Assembly (NCBI GenBank): GCA_964474755.1
Contig: CAYYUG010000001.1
Span: 62,001 to 126,000, forward strand
Length of the DNA: 64,000 nt
Direction of reading: 5' to 3'
From: GCA-2717185 sp964474755
Lineage (GTDB): Bacteria; Pseudomonadota; Alphaproteobacteria; UBA8366; GCA-2717185
Shown here: piece after piece, positions 1-8,499 of the stretch
Layout of the letters: each line of letters begins with the position of its first letter
Position numbering within the stretch: position 1 is the first letter of the stretch
Notes under the pieces: model-generated
Seen by the model: the letters and a program-made list of their open reading frames with translations, nothing else
What the model was told of the DNA's origin: nothing
Database searches by the model: none
Position numbers and translations under genes: made by a program

Positions 1-1218
1 AGGCTGCCCGGCAAATACGCGATGATGCCGGTCGTGCAAAATGTGGCGCTAGCCAATAAGCATATCAACCACTTCTCGATGGGCCCGTATATTTTAGCCG
101 AAACCAAGCCTTGCACATGGCATGACGAAGTCGAGCCAGCAGTTGAGGAAATGCAGTACTTCATGGAACGCGGCGCCTATCACGCGATGGACAGTTACTA
201 TCTGTTCTTTATGCAAAAAGAGACGCCCATGCAGGTGCTTGACCGCCTGCTACAGACCGCAGTGCCAAAAAATGCGGCAGATGACCACTACCTAATCTTC
301 CCTACCAACACCTGGCGCGCGTTGGAATATTTTGGTTGGGAGTACGCCGAATATTTAATGCGTCCAGCCGTGCGTTACGTCACGCGTCCGCCAACCGCCA
401 AAGCAATGTTAGAGATCGACGAGTTGATCGAAGAACATGGGTTGCTTTCGCGCATACTACGATACAAGACAGACGAGAGCGAAACCGAGACAGTCACCGC
501 CTTGGCCAATACGATCGCCACTCTGGACAAATTCGAAGAAAGCGCAGCCCTCCTGGCAAAGGCACTGGCCGACGGCCTATCTCTGGAAGGCACAGTCGAA
601 GCCTTGTCCGTAGGCGGATCGGCATTGTTCTTGCGTTCCAATACCGGCAACCCGATGGACGTGCACATCAACACCGGCATTAACATTCGGCGCTACCTGC
701 TTAGCCAGCCAGAAATCGCGATGCAAACCAAGCTGCGCGCCCTGTTCACCTGGAACGCGGGCCCAGAAGTGAAGTCAACACAGTACAAGCTAGCACCAGT
801 ATCGACGCCGGAACAGGGAACAGTAGACGTCCTACCGCAGCGCAGCCAGGGGCAGTTGATCGGCGATTTGGAAGCGCTAATTGACAGCCTACCGGTTGGC
901 GAACGCCGCCCAATGACACCGATTGCCACCTGGGTCGCGAGCGACGAGGTCAAGCACGCCACAGTCCTGGCGCAGCAGTATGCCGACAACCAATATGATC
1001 CGGATGTATTGATCGAAATGCTTGGCAAGATCGCCTGCCGCGACAGCTTCACAGAGATGCACGCCTTCAAGCATCACCAAGCCGTTTACGAGGAGTTTAA
1101 GGCTACCCGCCCGTCGCTACGATGGAAGCATCTCGTCTCCGCAGTGCAAGCCGCCGCCATCTCGCATGGTCGGTTGCAGGAGGTCTACGACAACGCCCGG
1201 GAAGTGATTCACTTTTAG
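1..1218 (+). CDS. Uncharacterised protein, 5'-truncated by window edge
   Basis: The reading frame is open from base 1, so the true start probably lies outside the window; the first in-frame ATG pair is at 22. At least 405 residues are present. The protein is soluble and largely helical by composition, with no signal peptide or membrane segment visible in this part. It is rich in His, Tyr and Trp in the first 120 residues and has a His-containing C-terminal helix region (MHAFKHHQAVYEEF near residues 360-373). I do not recognise the family. The conserved-looking aromatic/His content could mean a metal or cofactor site, but no known motif supports that. It converges with a decayed gene on the other strand, and their ends overlap by about three bases. 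Confidence 0.7.
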   Translation, partial: RLPGKYAMMPVVQNVALANKHINHFSMGPYILAETKPCTWHDEVEPAVEEMQYFMERGAYHAMDSYYLFFMQKETPMQVLDRLLQTAVPKNAADDHYLIFPTNTWRALEYFGWEYAEYLMRPAVRYVTRPPTAKAMLEIDELIEEHGLLSRILRYKTDESETETVTALANTIATLDKFEESAALLAKALADGLSLEGTVEALSVGGSALFLRSNTGNPMDVHINTGINIRRYLLSQPEIAMQTKLRALFTWNAGPEVKSTQYKLAPVSTPEQGTVDVLPQRSQGQLIGDLEALIDSLPVGERRPMTPIATWVASDEVKHATVLAQQYADNQYDPDVLIEMLGKIACRDSFTEMHAFKHHQAVYEEFKATRPSLRWKHLVSAVQAAAISHGRLQEVYDNAREVIHF

Positions 1219-1445
1219 GAGCCTAGAACCTTCTCGCAGGTGAACAGCGAGGAATTGCCCCTAGTGCACAAAAACACCGCCGTGTCGCCTTCCGCAATCT
1301 AGCTGTCTTGGACGGCGCCAATGAGGCCGGCTAGCCTCTTCGCCGAATAGAACGGATCAAATAGCGGAACCTCGCATCCCACGTTCAAATTTATGGCCTC
1401 GCGCGCTGCTTTATTGAGCTAGCTACTGCTGTGAAAATTTTAGTG
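1215..1445 (-). pseudogene. Decayed PLP-dependent D-cysteine desulfhydrase / ACC deaminase, C-terminal remnant
   Basis: Read on the minus strand, the frame gives AAREAINLNVGCEVPLFDPF, then YSAKRLAGLIGAVQDS, a TAG stop at 1299-1301, then IAEGDTAVFLCTRGNSSLF. This follows the C-terminal pattern of the ACC deaminase/D-cysteine desulfhydrase family (EAI..A..EG.LLDPVYTGKAMAGLI...G....G..V.F.HTGG..ALF). The upstream part cannot be followed in one frame and the PLP-lysine region is absent, so this is a truncated, interrupted remnant. It ends in a TAA that overlaps the end of the convergent upstream gene. Confidence 0.6.
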
Positions 1446-1528
1446 TCATTTCGGTTCGCTTCCATCAGATCCACTGAGAAGCAGTTTAGTTCCAGCATCT
1501 CTCGCGCCTGTTTCATCACGCGGGCATG

Positions 1529-3121
1529 CTATTGCACCGTCTGTTCCCGCGTCTTTAGAAAGCGAATTTCCGGCCAATCTTCCTCTGCCTTGCCAAGCGC
1601 CCAGGCGTTGCGTGCCAAGAATACCAAGGAACCATCATGGTCATCGGCGATGGTCGCTCGGTTCTTATCGGCATAATCCTTGAGCACCCGTGGATCGTCC
1701 GCCGATACCCAGCGCGCGGTATAGAGGCCGCTCGGCTCAAAACGGACCGGCACATTGTATTCCGTTCGGATACGGTCAGCGAGCACGTCGAACTGCAACG
1801 AACCTACGACACCAACTATCCAGTCGGAGCCGAGCCGTGTCTTGAAGGCCTGTCCAACGCCCTCTTCCGCTAGCTGGCGCAGAGCGCGTTCTAAATGCTT
1901 CGCCCGCATTGGATCCTCTGGCCGGACCCGTTGCAGCAGCTCTGGCGCGAAACTGGGTATACCAGTGAATTGCAGCAGCTCGCCCTCGGTCAGTGCGTCG
2001 CCAATGCGCAAATTCCCATGATTGGGGATACCAATGATATCGCCAGCCCAAGCCTCCTCCGCCAATTCGCGGTCGCGTGCAAGAAACAGGACGGGATTGT
2101 GCATATTCATCTGCTTACCACTGCGCACATGCATCAGCTTCATACCACGCTTGAAATGACCGGAACACAGCCGCACGAAAGCGATGCGGTCTCGGTGTTT
2201 TGGATCCATATTTGCCTGGATCTTAAAGACAAAGCCACTAACCCTGCCTTCCTTAGGCTCTATGGCGCGTTCGGCAGTTGGCTGGGGACGCGGCGGCGGG
2301 GCAAGTTCAGCCAGCCCGTTGAGAAGTTCCCGGACGCCAAAATTATTGATTGCGCTGCCGAAATAGACCGGCGTCATGTTTCCTTCGCGATAGGCCTCTA
2401 TATCAAAGTCGACACACAGCCCTCGCGCCATATCAACCTCTTCGCGCAAAGTATCGACCGCGTCGTGCGGCAGCTTTTCCTCCAGCTTTGGATCGTCAAG
2501 CCCGTTACACGCTTCGCCCTCGGATGGCGCGTCGATTGCGTTTCGGTCAAGCAGCAGAAGCCGGTCATGGTGCAGGTCATAGCAACCATGGAAGCTACGC
2601 CCCATGCCAATCGGCCAACTTGCTGGACTGACATCTAGTTGCAGGTCCTGTTCGATCTGATCTAGCAATTCGAAACTATCCCGTGATTCCCGGTCCAGCT
2701 TATTGATGAAGGTTATTATCGGCACATCACGCATTCTGCATACTTCGAATAACTTACGTGTCTGATCCTCAATCCCCTTCGCGGCATCGATCACCATCAC
2801 GGCAGAATCAACAGCAGTCAGAGTGCGATAGGTGTCCTCACTGAAATCCTCATGGCCCGGCGTGTCCAACAAATTAAAGGTCAGGTCACGGTACTCGTAG
2901 GTCATCACCGAGGAGGCGACAGAGATACCGCGCTCCCGTTCTACCTTCATCCAGTCGGAATGCGCCCTGCGCTTCTCGCCACGAGCTTTCACTGCACCGG
3001 CCATTTGGATGGCGCCACCAAAAAGCAGAAGCTTTTCCGTTAGGGTGGTCTTTCCGGCATCAGGGTGCGAGATGATCGCGAAAGTGCGCCTACGCGCTGC
3101 AGAATCATTTTGCGTCGCCAT
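1529..3121 (-). CDS. prfC: Peptide chain release factor 3
   Basis: RF3 is a translational GTPase that recycles RF1/RF2 from the ribosome after peptide release. The 530-residue length matches the family (529 in E. coli). The G domain shows G1 SHPDAGKTT near residue 20, the RERGISV switch I segment, G3 DTPGHEDF and G4 NKLDRE, followed by the EF-Tu-like domain II and the RF3-specific C-terminal domain. I chose the ATG at 3121; an in-frame TTG three codons upstream (3130) is the alternative. The gene stands alone on the minus strand, with a roughly 400-base upstream spacer that should hold its promoter. Confidence 0.97.
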   Translation of the reverse strand: MATQNDSAARRRTFAIISHPDAGKTTLTEKLLLFGGAIQMAGAVKARGEKRRAHSDWMKVERERGISVASSVMTYEYRDLTFNLLDTPGHEDFSEDTYRTLTAVDSAVMVIDAAKGIEDQTRKLFEVCRMRDVPIITFINKLDRESRDSFELLDQIEQDLQLDVSPASWPIGMGRSFHGCYDLHHDRLLLLDRNAIDAPSEGEACNGLDDPKLEEKLPHDAVDTLREEVDMARGLCVDFDIEAYREGNMTPVYFGSAINNFGVRELLNGLAELAPPPRPQPTAERAIEPKEGRVSGFVFKIQANMDPKHRDRIAFVRLCSGHFKRGMKLMHVRSGKQMNMHNPVLFLARDRELAEEAWAGDIIGIPNHGNLRIGDALTEGELLQFTGIPSFAPELLQRVRPEDPMRAKHLERALRQLAEEGVGQAFKTRLGSDWIVGVVGSLQFDVLADRIRTEYNVPVRFEPSGLYTARWVSADDPRVLKDYADKNRATIADDHDGSLVFLARNAWALGKAEEDWPEIRFLKTREQTVQ

Positions 3122-3130
3122 GGAACTCAA

Positions 3131-3535
3131 TCAGAATTGAGGGACTGTCTAATGAACTGTAGTCTTATATAGAATTGCGACTGGTTCTCTCAAGCGCTCA
3201 TCGCAGAATCAGCGGTCGTCCAAGTACCGGGCGGTTTCACCCCGAGTGCTTTTGGCTACAAGTCACCAATCGAGAACACATCGCAATCTACTCCCTACGA
3301 TAATTGCAATGCGAAATACAAGCTAATGGAAGCTCCCGGAACGGGTGGTAATACTCGAGAAAATCTAACGTTATGAGAGAGTTTCGACAGATTGGAAAAG
3401 ACCGTAGCCACTTGAGAAACAAACTCCCACTTTGATCCAGGATATCGAGAAATATGGGCTACACTCAACGTTTCTTCATGGACAGTTGTCGCGGCACCAA
3501 TTGTAATGGTAACCCAGCAACGCGGAGACTGACGG
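3131..3535. other. Intergenic spacer without a convincing gene
   Basis: This 405-base stretch separates divergent prfC and the DsbA-like gene. An 85-codon minus-strand frame crosses much of it, but it overlaps the start of the DsbA-like gene, has no ribosome binding site and resembles no family I know. The stretch must hold the two promoters; I cannot place them. Confidence 0.5.
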
Positions 3536-4150
3536 ATGTCTAAGTCCATCACCCTCTATTCCGACTATAAAAGCCCTTACGCGTATCTCGCCGTCGCCGC
3601 GGCGGATTCACTGGCGCGGGATTATGGCGCCGAGATCCTTTGGCGACCCTACATACTTGATATTCCAGCCTATCTCGGCGCGGCGAAAGTCGATGACAAC
3701 GGTAATGTGCTGTCGCAGGAACGCAACGCCCATCAATGGCGGAGAGTAAAATACAGCTATATGGATGTGCGCCGATACGCTAACCGGGAAGGGTTAACAA
3801 TCCGTGGCCCACGCAAAATTTTCAATTCTACGACCGCCGGCGTCGGTATGCTTTATGCACAAATACAAAACGTTTTTCGCCCCTACCACGATCTTATCTT
3901 CGAGCGGTTCTTCAAGCGCGAGTTGGATATCGAGGATATCGCCGCTGTTGGGACCGTTTTAGCGGAAGCGGGTGCCGATATAGAAAGTTGGAGCGTCTAT
4001 GCCATGGAGGAAGGGCCAGCTGCGGTTCGCCGCATACAATCTAACGCTGAGGCGGACGGCGTGTTCGGCGTTCCCACCTTCGTGATCGATAACGATATAT
4101 TCTGGGGCCGAGAGCACCTGCCTGTAATCCAAGAAATACTAACAGTATGA
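3536..4150 (+). CDS. DsbA-like 2-hydroxychromene-2-carboxylate isomerase / kappa-GST family protein
   Basis: The 204 residues form a DsbA/kappa-class glutathione transferase fold. The N-terminal strand SITLYSDYKSPYAYLA matches the family signature (FxFDxxSPYAYLA), with Ser in place of the CxxC redox motif. The C-terminal NAEADGVFGVPTFVID then FWGREHLP is the cis-proline (GVPT) and FWG-R motif region. Family members isomerise hydroxychromene carboxylates with glutathione in aromatic degradation, but many homologues have unknown substrates. The ATG follows a GCGGAGAC sequence about 7 nt upstream. It is followed after 75 nt by an aminotransferase on the same strand, possibly in one transcript. 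Confidence 0.85.
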   Translation: MSKSITLYSDYKSPYAYLAVAAADSLARDYGAEILWRPYILDIPAYLGAAKVDDNGNVLSQERNAHQWRRVKYSYMDVRRYANREGLTIRGPRKIFNSTTAGVGMLYAQIQNVFRPYHDLIFERFFKRELDIEDIAAVGTVLAEAGADIESWSVYAMEEGPAAVRRIQSNAEADGVFGVPTFVIDNDIFWGREHLPVIQEILTV

Positions 4151-4225
4151 AGTGCCCGCAATTGCATTCGCAGCGAGGATTGCCTTACTCTCAAGCTAGA
4201 AACTCCCTGACCGATTGGACTGAAC

Positions 4226-5611
4226 ATGCCAGACTCCCTGCCGACTAATTCAAAAATTGTCGCCAACTACCGGGAACACACACCGAAATCTGAAGAACGT
4301 GCCGACCAAGCGCGTGAAATCTTCCCGAGCGGGCTGGTGCATGACTCCCGCAAACTCGACCCCTATGCCTTTTATGTCGATCGGGCTCAGGGCAGTCACA
4401 AGTGGGATATCGACGGGAACGAATATGTCGACTATTTCGGCGGCCATGGTGCACTGATACTGGGACACAACCACCCAACAGTGCAGGCAGCCGCGCATGC
4501 GCAGCTCGACAAGGGCACTCATTTCGGCGCCTGCCACGAACTTGAAGTGCGCTGGGGTCAGTTGGTTAAGGATCTCGTGCCTTGCGCCGAACGAGTGCGC
4601 TTCACCTCCTCCGGCACTGAAGCTAACCTTATGGGACTTCGTCTCGCACGGGCATTCACAGGAAAGCCTAAGGTCGTCCGCTTCCTGGGCCATTTCCACG
4701 GCTGGCACGATCATGCGGCATTCGGTGTCAGCAATCATTTCGACGGCACCGCATCGCCTGGCGTGCTGGACGGTATCGCAGAGAACGTGCTGCTCGCACC
4801 ATCGGACGATATCGAGGCGACGCGCCGCATCTTTGAAGCGCATGACGATATCGGCGCCTGCATCCTAGAGCCTACCGGCGCCAGTTTCGGGCAGGTCCCG
4901 GTGACCAAAGAATTCATCACCGAACTGCGTCGCATTACCGCTGAGCGCGGCGTCATCCTGATCTTCGATGAGGTCGTGACCGGCTTCCGAGTCGCCCCAG
5001 GCGGCGCGCAGGAGCATTACGGCGTCACGCCGGATATGTGCAGCCTGGCAAAAATTCTTGCCGGCGGCCTGCCAGGTGGGGCTATCACCGGCCGCGAAGA
5101 CATTATGGAACTTCTGGACTTTGAGGTCGCGGAGGAAAAAGGCTTCGAGAAGATCCAGCATCAGGGCACCTATAACGCCAACCCGATGTCCGCCGCTGCC
5201 GGAATCGCCGCATTAGAACTTATCAAGGCGGGCGGGGTCTGCGATGTCGCCAGCAAAAGTGCCGCCAAACTTCGCCGAATGATCAATGAGGACTTCGAAG
5301 CGGAAGACGTGCCCTGGGCCTGCTATGGCGAACACTCGGGCTTTTACATCTTTACCAATCCGAAGAACCTCGAAATTAAGCCGACCACCTTCAACCCACT
5401 CGAGCAAGATCGGGAGACCATGAAGGGCTCGCGCACCGACTCGCTGGTCACCAAACTGAGGCTCGGCATAATCGTCGGCGGCGTCGATATGAACAGCAAG
5501 CCGGGCGGCGTGATGTCCTCCGTGCACACCGATTCCGATCTGGAGAAGACGGCGGAAGCGGTGCGCGGGGCGGTGCGCATGCTGAAAGACGAGGGCGACA
5601 TCGCTGCCTAG
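4226..5611 (+). CDS. Class III aminotransferase, glutamate-1-semialdehyde aminomutase-like
   Basis: This 461-residue PLP enzyme belongs to the class III (HemL/omega-aminotransferase) family. Visible motifs are GGHGALILGHNHP near 75, the SSGTEANL phosphate-binding loop near 130, HFHGWHDH near 155, IFDEVVTGFR (PLP-binding Asp) near 250 and the Schiff-base lysine in SLAKILAGGLPGGAITG near 280, ending with HQGTYNANPMSAAAG. The sequence resembles HemL paralogues used in catabolism rather than true heme HemL: it is longer than the usual 430 residues and sits in an accessory region. The substrate is probably an amino or semialdehyde compound; this cannot be settled from sequence. Confidence 0.9.
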   Translation: MPDSLPTNSKIVANYREHTPKSEERADQAREIFPSGLVHDSRKLDPYAFYVDRAQGSHKWDIDGNEYVDYFGGHGALILGHNHPTVQAAAHAQLDKGTHFGACHELEVRWGQLVKDLVPCAERVRFTSSGTEANLMGLRLARAFTGKPKVVRFLGHFHGWHDHAAFGVSNHFDGTASPGVLDGIAENVLLAPSDDIEATRRIFEAHDDIGACILEPTGASFGQVPVTKEFITELRRITAERGVILIFDEVVTGFRVAPGGAQEHYGVTPDMCSLAKILAGGLPGGAITGREDIMELLDFEVAEEKGFEKIQHQGTYNANPMSAAAGIAALELIKAGGVCDVASKSAAKLRRMINEDFEAEDVPWACYGEHSGFYIFTNPKNLEIKPTTFNPLEQDRETMKGSRTDSLVTKLRLGIIVGGVDMNSKPGGVMSSVHTDSDLEKTAEAVRGAVRMLKDEGDIAA

Positions 5612-6074
5612 ACCAGATCATGTTTAGATGGAACCGTTCCCGGTTTCATCCGGACTTGTAAATCTGATCTATTTTCTTAGGGGTAAAGCGGAATCACACG
5701 GTTTTTGGATCGCTGAAAGCGATTCCAACAATCCCTATCCGCTCTAAAGCCTTTAACGGCAAAGCACCGACGCGGTCAGTCCTTCTTGACGAATCCCTCG
5801 ATGGCAGACCGCGCAGGATGGTTTCGTAAATTCGAGGTAAGTCTGCCTCGACGATAGACGGTGACCATTGTGGATACCGTGCCACCAGACAGTTCCGGAA
5901 CTTGCGATGGTCAAGGTGCGCATCGTTAGCGACAAGAAAGACTACTGTCGGTATCGCAGCTTCGGAATTGGTCGCAATAGACGCTTAGCCAACGGATGAA
6001 CGTGCATCGATCGTGACGGTCCGCGCCCACCACTGGTTTGACGCCTTTATCCCGTATGCGACCGCGAACCCTGA
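5612..6074. other. Intergenic region, partly decayed coding sequence
   Basis: Between the aminotransferase and the convergent prpF-like gene there is no intact gene. The first 80 bases look non-coding. The rest, read on the minus strand, contains peptide-like segments in shifting frames (see the pseudogene entry at 5690-6070). Confidence 0.5.
5690..6070 (-). pseudogene. Probable decayed ORF of unidentified family
   Basis: On the minus strand one frame reads FAVAYGIKASNQWWAR..., hits a TAA near 5990, then continues ASIATNSEAAIPTVVFLVAN and SPSIVEADLPRIYETILRG. A frameshift there leads to a natural-looking terminus AIEGFVKKD followed by TGA near 5790. The amino-acid composition and the plausible C-terminus suggest a gene that has taken at least one nonsense and one frameshift mutation. 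I cannot name the family, and a chance reading is possible. Confidence 0.3.
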
Positions 6075-7322
6075 TCAAGCGGCGGCAAGCGCCTCGCGGT
6101 AAGCCGCCCGAAGGCCGTCTGACGCGTTGTAGATCGGTGTATGGCCGCGCAACAGTATTTGCGTGCTGCGCTCATACGCAGCGCTGGGCATAACGATCTC
6201 TCCATCGCGCATCGCACCGGCGATGGTCGCCTTCAACAATCCCGCCGGATTGGCCATGCGAACAACATGGTCGCTCTCTTCCGGTCCCAAACCCTCCAAA
6301 TTTTCTACGATTTCATATCCGACGGTCCCGGGTACGAGGCAGCAGGCGGCGAGACAAGCACCGCCAGTCACGGCAAGCGATTTATGGCCGGCCTGCGGCG
6401 TGAAATAGCGCACCCGGATATTGGCCCCACGCGTCCGCTCTTCGTCGCTCGGCGGCGCGACAATACAGATTTTGGGTACCGTCTCGCTGGCCGCCAATTC
6501 CGCCCCGGACATCAGTGACCCGGAATTTCCCTTCAGTCCCATCTTCAAGCCGGCTTCGACCCAGATCCGCTGCAGCCGCGCCATGAACACGGTATCCGCG
6601 TCCAGTTCTTCGGGCGATTCCTCAGCCGTCTTGCTCAAATCCGAGGCGCGAACGATGACCATTGGCACCGCGAGGTCGGTGCAGGAAATCTCGATTCCAT
6701 CGATCATGTCGGTCGGATTTCCGGTCGGCAACAGGCGGCCGGTCTTTGCCCCGACCGGCTCCAACAGAGCAAGCTGCACACCCGGCCAATGACCCATCAC
6801 TCCGGGGATTTCCGTTTCTGACGCAACAGGTAGGTCAGGTTCCGGCATGTCGAGCAAAGCGTGCGTCACTACACCGGTGTTGGTATTGAATATTCGCACG
6901 CGGTTTGTGCCGGGCGCCAGCGAAACGAGCCCGACCTGCGCGGCAAAAACCGGTAGGGCGGCAGACATGTTGCCACAATTGACGCTCCAGTCTATCGCCG
7001 CTTTCGTCGGTGCCAGTTGCGCCAGAGTGCTTTGAATATCCGCATCGCCCCGTGTACTGTTATCGACGATGAAGACCTTGCAACTCTGCGGAATTCCGCG
7101 CCCCAGGCCGGTGATCTGTGCGTTGCGGTTGACTTCACCTATCAACGGCACGCCCATGATATGACGGATCAACTCTTCGCGCAGCGCGAAGTCGCTCGGC
7201 AGATGTGGCTCGTACAGCAGAATGCCAGTCGAGGTGCCCCCGCGCATGTGGTAGACGGGAATCTCCAAGACCTCATCGAAGAACCGGGGGTTTAATCCAT
7301 GAAAGGGCGCTGACCCGTCCAA
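6075..7322 (-). CDS. PrpF family protein (methylaconitate / oxalomesaconate-type isomerase)
   Basis: The 415 residues match the PrpF (DUF453) family, a double diaminopimelate-epimerase-like fold that isomerises unsaturated carboxylic acids (2-methylaconitate, 4-oxalomesaconate). The signature HMRGGTSTG lies near residue 25 and VNCGNMSAALPVFA, including a conserved Cys, near residue 115; TGGACLAACC lies in the second half. The start is a TTG: a TAGGAG ribosome binding site lies 9 nt upstream and an in-frame TAG blocks further extension. The upstream class II aldolase ends 11 nt before it, so the two are co-transcribed. The pairing of an oxo-acid isomerase with an aldolase points to carboxylic acid breakdown, for example a gallate- or propionate-like route. 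Confidence 0.9.
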   Translation of the reverse strand: MDGSAPFHGLNPRFFDEVLEIPVYHMRGGTSTGILLYEPHLPSDFALREELIRHIMGVPLIGEVNRNAQITGLGRGIPQSCKVFIVDNSTRGDADIQSTLAQLAPTKAAIDWSVNCGNMSAALPVFAAQVGLVSLAPGTNRVRIFNTNTGVVTHALLDMPEPDLPVASETEIPGVMGHWPGVQLALLEPVGAKTGRLLPTGNPTDMIDGIEISCTDLAVPMVIVRASDLSKTAEESPEELDADTVFMARLQRIWVEAGLKMGLKGNSGSLMSGAELAASETVPKICIVAPPSDEERTRGANIRVRYFTPQAGHKSLAVTGGACLAACCLVPGTVGYEIVENLEGLGPEESDHVVRMANPAGLLKATIAGAMRDGEIVMPSAAYERSTQILLRGHTPIYNASDGLRAAYREALAAA

Positions 7323-7333
7323 CTATTCAACTC

Positions 7334-8110
7334 CTAAGATTTGTACAACGTATCGACCTTGTCGAGCTTGCGCAGCAGCGCCGGCCATTCAAGTTTGCCC
7401 GACGGTCGATGTCCGTTCGCGCCGACGGCCGCCCGGGCTCGATCCATAGTGATCTGTTGCACTTCCTCGGAAATCGGATACCACTCAGCGCCGCTTTGCT
7501 GAAAAGCGAGTTGCATGCGGCAGGCCCGTTCCGCTCGGTACATCCAAACGAACGCCTCGCCGATGGTACGACCGACGGTCAGCAAACCGTGATTGCGCAG
7601 GATCAGGATCTTTTTTTCTCCGAGATCTTCCACAATCCTAACCCGCTCATCGTGGTCCAAGGCCGGGCCTTCGTAATCATGGTAAGCCACCTCGTGCAGC
7701 GCCAGCAGCGCATGCTGGTTCAGCGGCAGCATGCCATCCTTCTGCGAGGCGACGCTGGTGCCGGCCGCTGTGTGGGTATGCATTACACAGGCAAGATCAT
7801 GGTTTGCCATATGGACGGCGCTGTGAATGGTAAATCCGGCAGGATTGACCTTGTAATCGGACTCATCGATCGCATTCCCGTCTAGATCCACCTTGATCAA
7901 GCAGGACGCCGTGATCTCGTCGAACATCATACCGTAAGGGTTGAGCAGGAAGTGATCCTCTGGCCCCGGCACCCGAGCGGAAATATGCGTGCCAATCATG
8001 TCCGACCAGCCATACATATCTACCAGACGGTATGCAGCCGCGAGATCTACCCGCACCGCCCATTCTTCATCGGAAATCTGACTACCAACCGGTTTAACCG
8101 CAGCGACCAT
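7334..8110 (-). CDS. Class II aldolase/adducin family protein
   Basis: This 258-residue protein has the class II aldolase (fuculose-phosphate aldolase/adducin) fold. Metal-ligand histidines are seen in CVMHTHTAAGTSV near residue 108 and RNHGLLTVG near residue 170; the N-terminal part has the THISARVPG signature followed by FLLNPYG. Members cleave or decarboxylate hydroxy-acids with a divalent metal. The gene is directly upstream of prpF on the same strand. The preceding 80 bases and the region beyond hold only decayed genes, so its promoter must lie in that debris. Confidence 0.92.
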   Translation of the reverse strand: MVAAVKPVGSQISDEEWAVRVDLAAAYRLVDMYGWSDMIGTHISARVPGPEDHFLLNPYGMMFDEITASCLIKVDLDGNAIDESDYKVNPAGFTIHSAVHMANHDLACVMHTHTAAGTSVASQKDGMLPLNQHALLALHEVAYHDYEGPALDHDERVRIVEDLGEKKILILRNHGLLTVGRTIGEAFVWMYRAERACRMQLAFQQSGAEWYPISEEVQQITMDRARAAVGANGHRPSGKLEWPALLRKLDKVDTLYKS

Positions 8111-8193
8111 GTGCCTTACCTCTCATCTCTCAATAGAAATTTGGACAGAGTATTGCGCCGCGCAGCGGCTTTGACAAACTGTCTCGAGCCAAT

Positions 8194-8480
8194 CTAGCTA
8201 ATAGTTACTTCGACGCGCGGGTTACGCGGCTCGGCAACGCCGTTGGGCGTCAATCTCCAGCTCGACCGCTTTCTACCCAAGGAACATCCGCGTGACTTTG
8301 ACCGCAAAACCGGGAATTGGCGAACCTTCAACCACGACGAGGGCGGGCATGCGACATACAACGCCATCCCTGTCGAGATCGACATTAGCGACGCCGGGAT
8401 AGGCACTTGCCTCTTCGAACATAGGCAAGCTTGGTCAAGAGGACTGGATACCGATCGAGCTGTGGCGTCGCTTGCCATCC
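8194..8480 (-). pseudogene. CHASE2-domain fragment (adenylate cyclase-type sensor), frameshifted
   Basis: Minus-strand frames read QLDRYPVLLTKL, then after a one-base shift SLPMFEEASAYPGVANVDLD, RDGVVCRMPALVVVEGSPIP and GFAVKVTRMFLG to a TAG at 8273-8275. This follows the CHASE2 pattern F..LLTNLP.LEEAA...G..NV..D.DGVVRR.PLL...G..YPS.A.EALR..LG. After the stop, KAVELEI followed by a shift to TPNGVAEPRNPRVEVTI continues the domain. CHASE2 is the extracytoplasmic sensory domain of some cyclases, kinases and phosphatases. No transmembrane or catalytic domain follows, so only a decayed piece remains. The short 53-residue open segment itself runs 8273-8434. Confidence 0.65.
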
Positions 8481-8499
8481 TAGTTTCAAATTGATGGGC

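Noticed and set aside
3295..3552. 85-codon minus-strand frame in the prfC/DsbA spacer
   Set aside because: Overlaps the start of a well-supported gene, lacks a ribosome binding site and resembles no family.
5753..5935. CxxCH heme-binding motif (CAVCH) in a minus-strand 60-codon frame
   Set aside because: No signal peptide, no cytochrome fold and no ribosome binding site; another frame in the same place reads more like a decayed protein, so the motif is probably chance.
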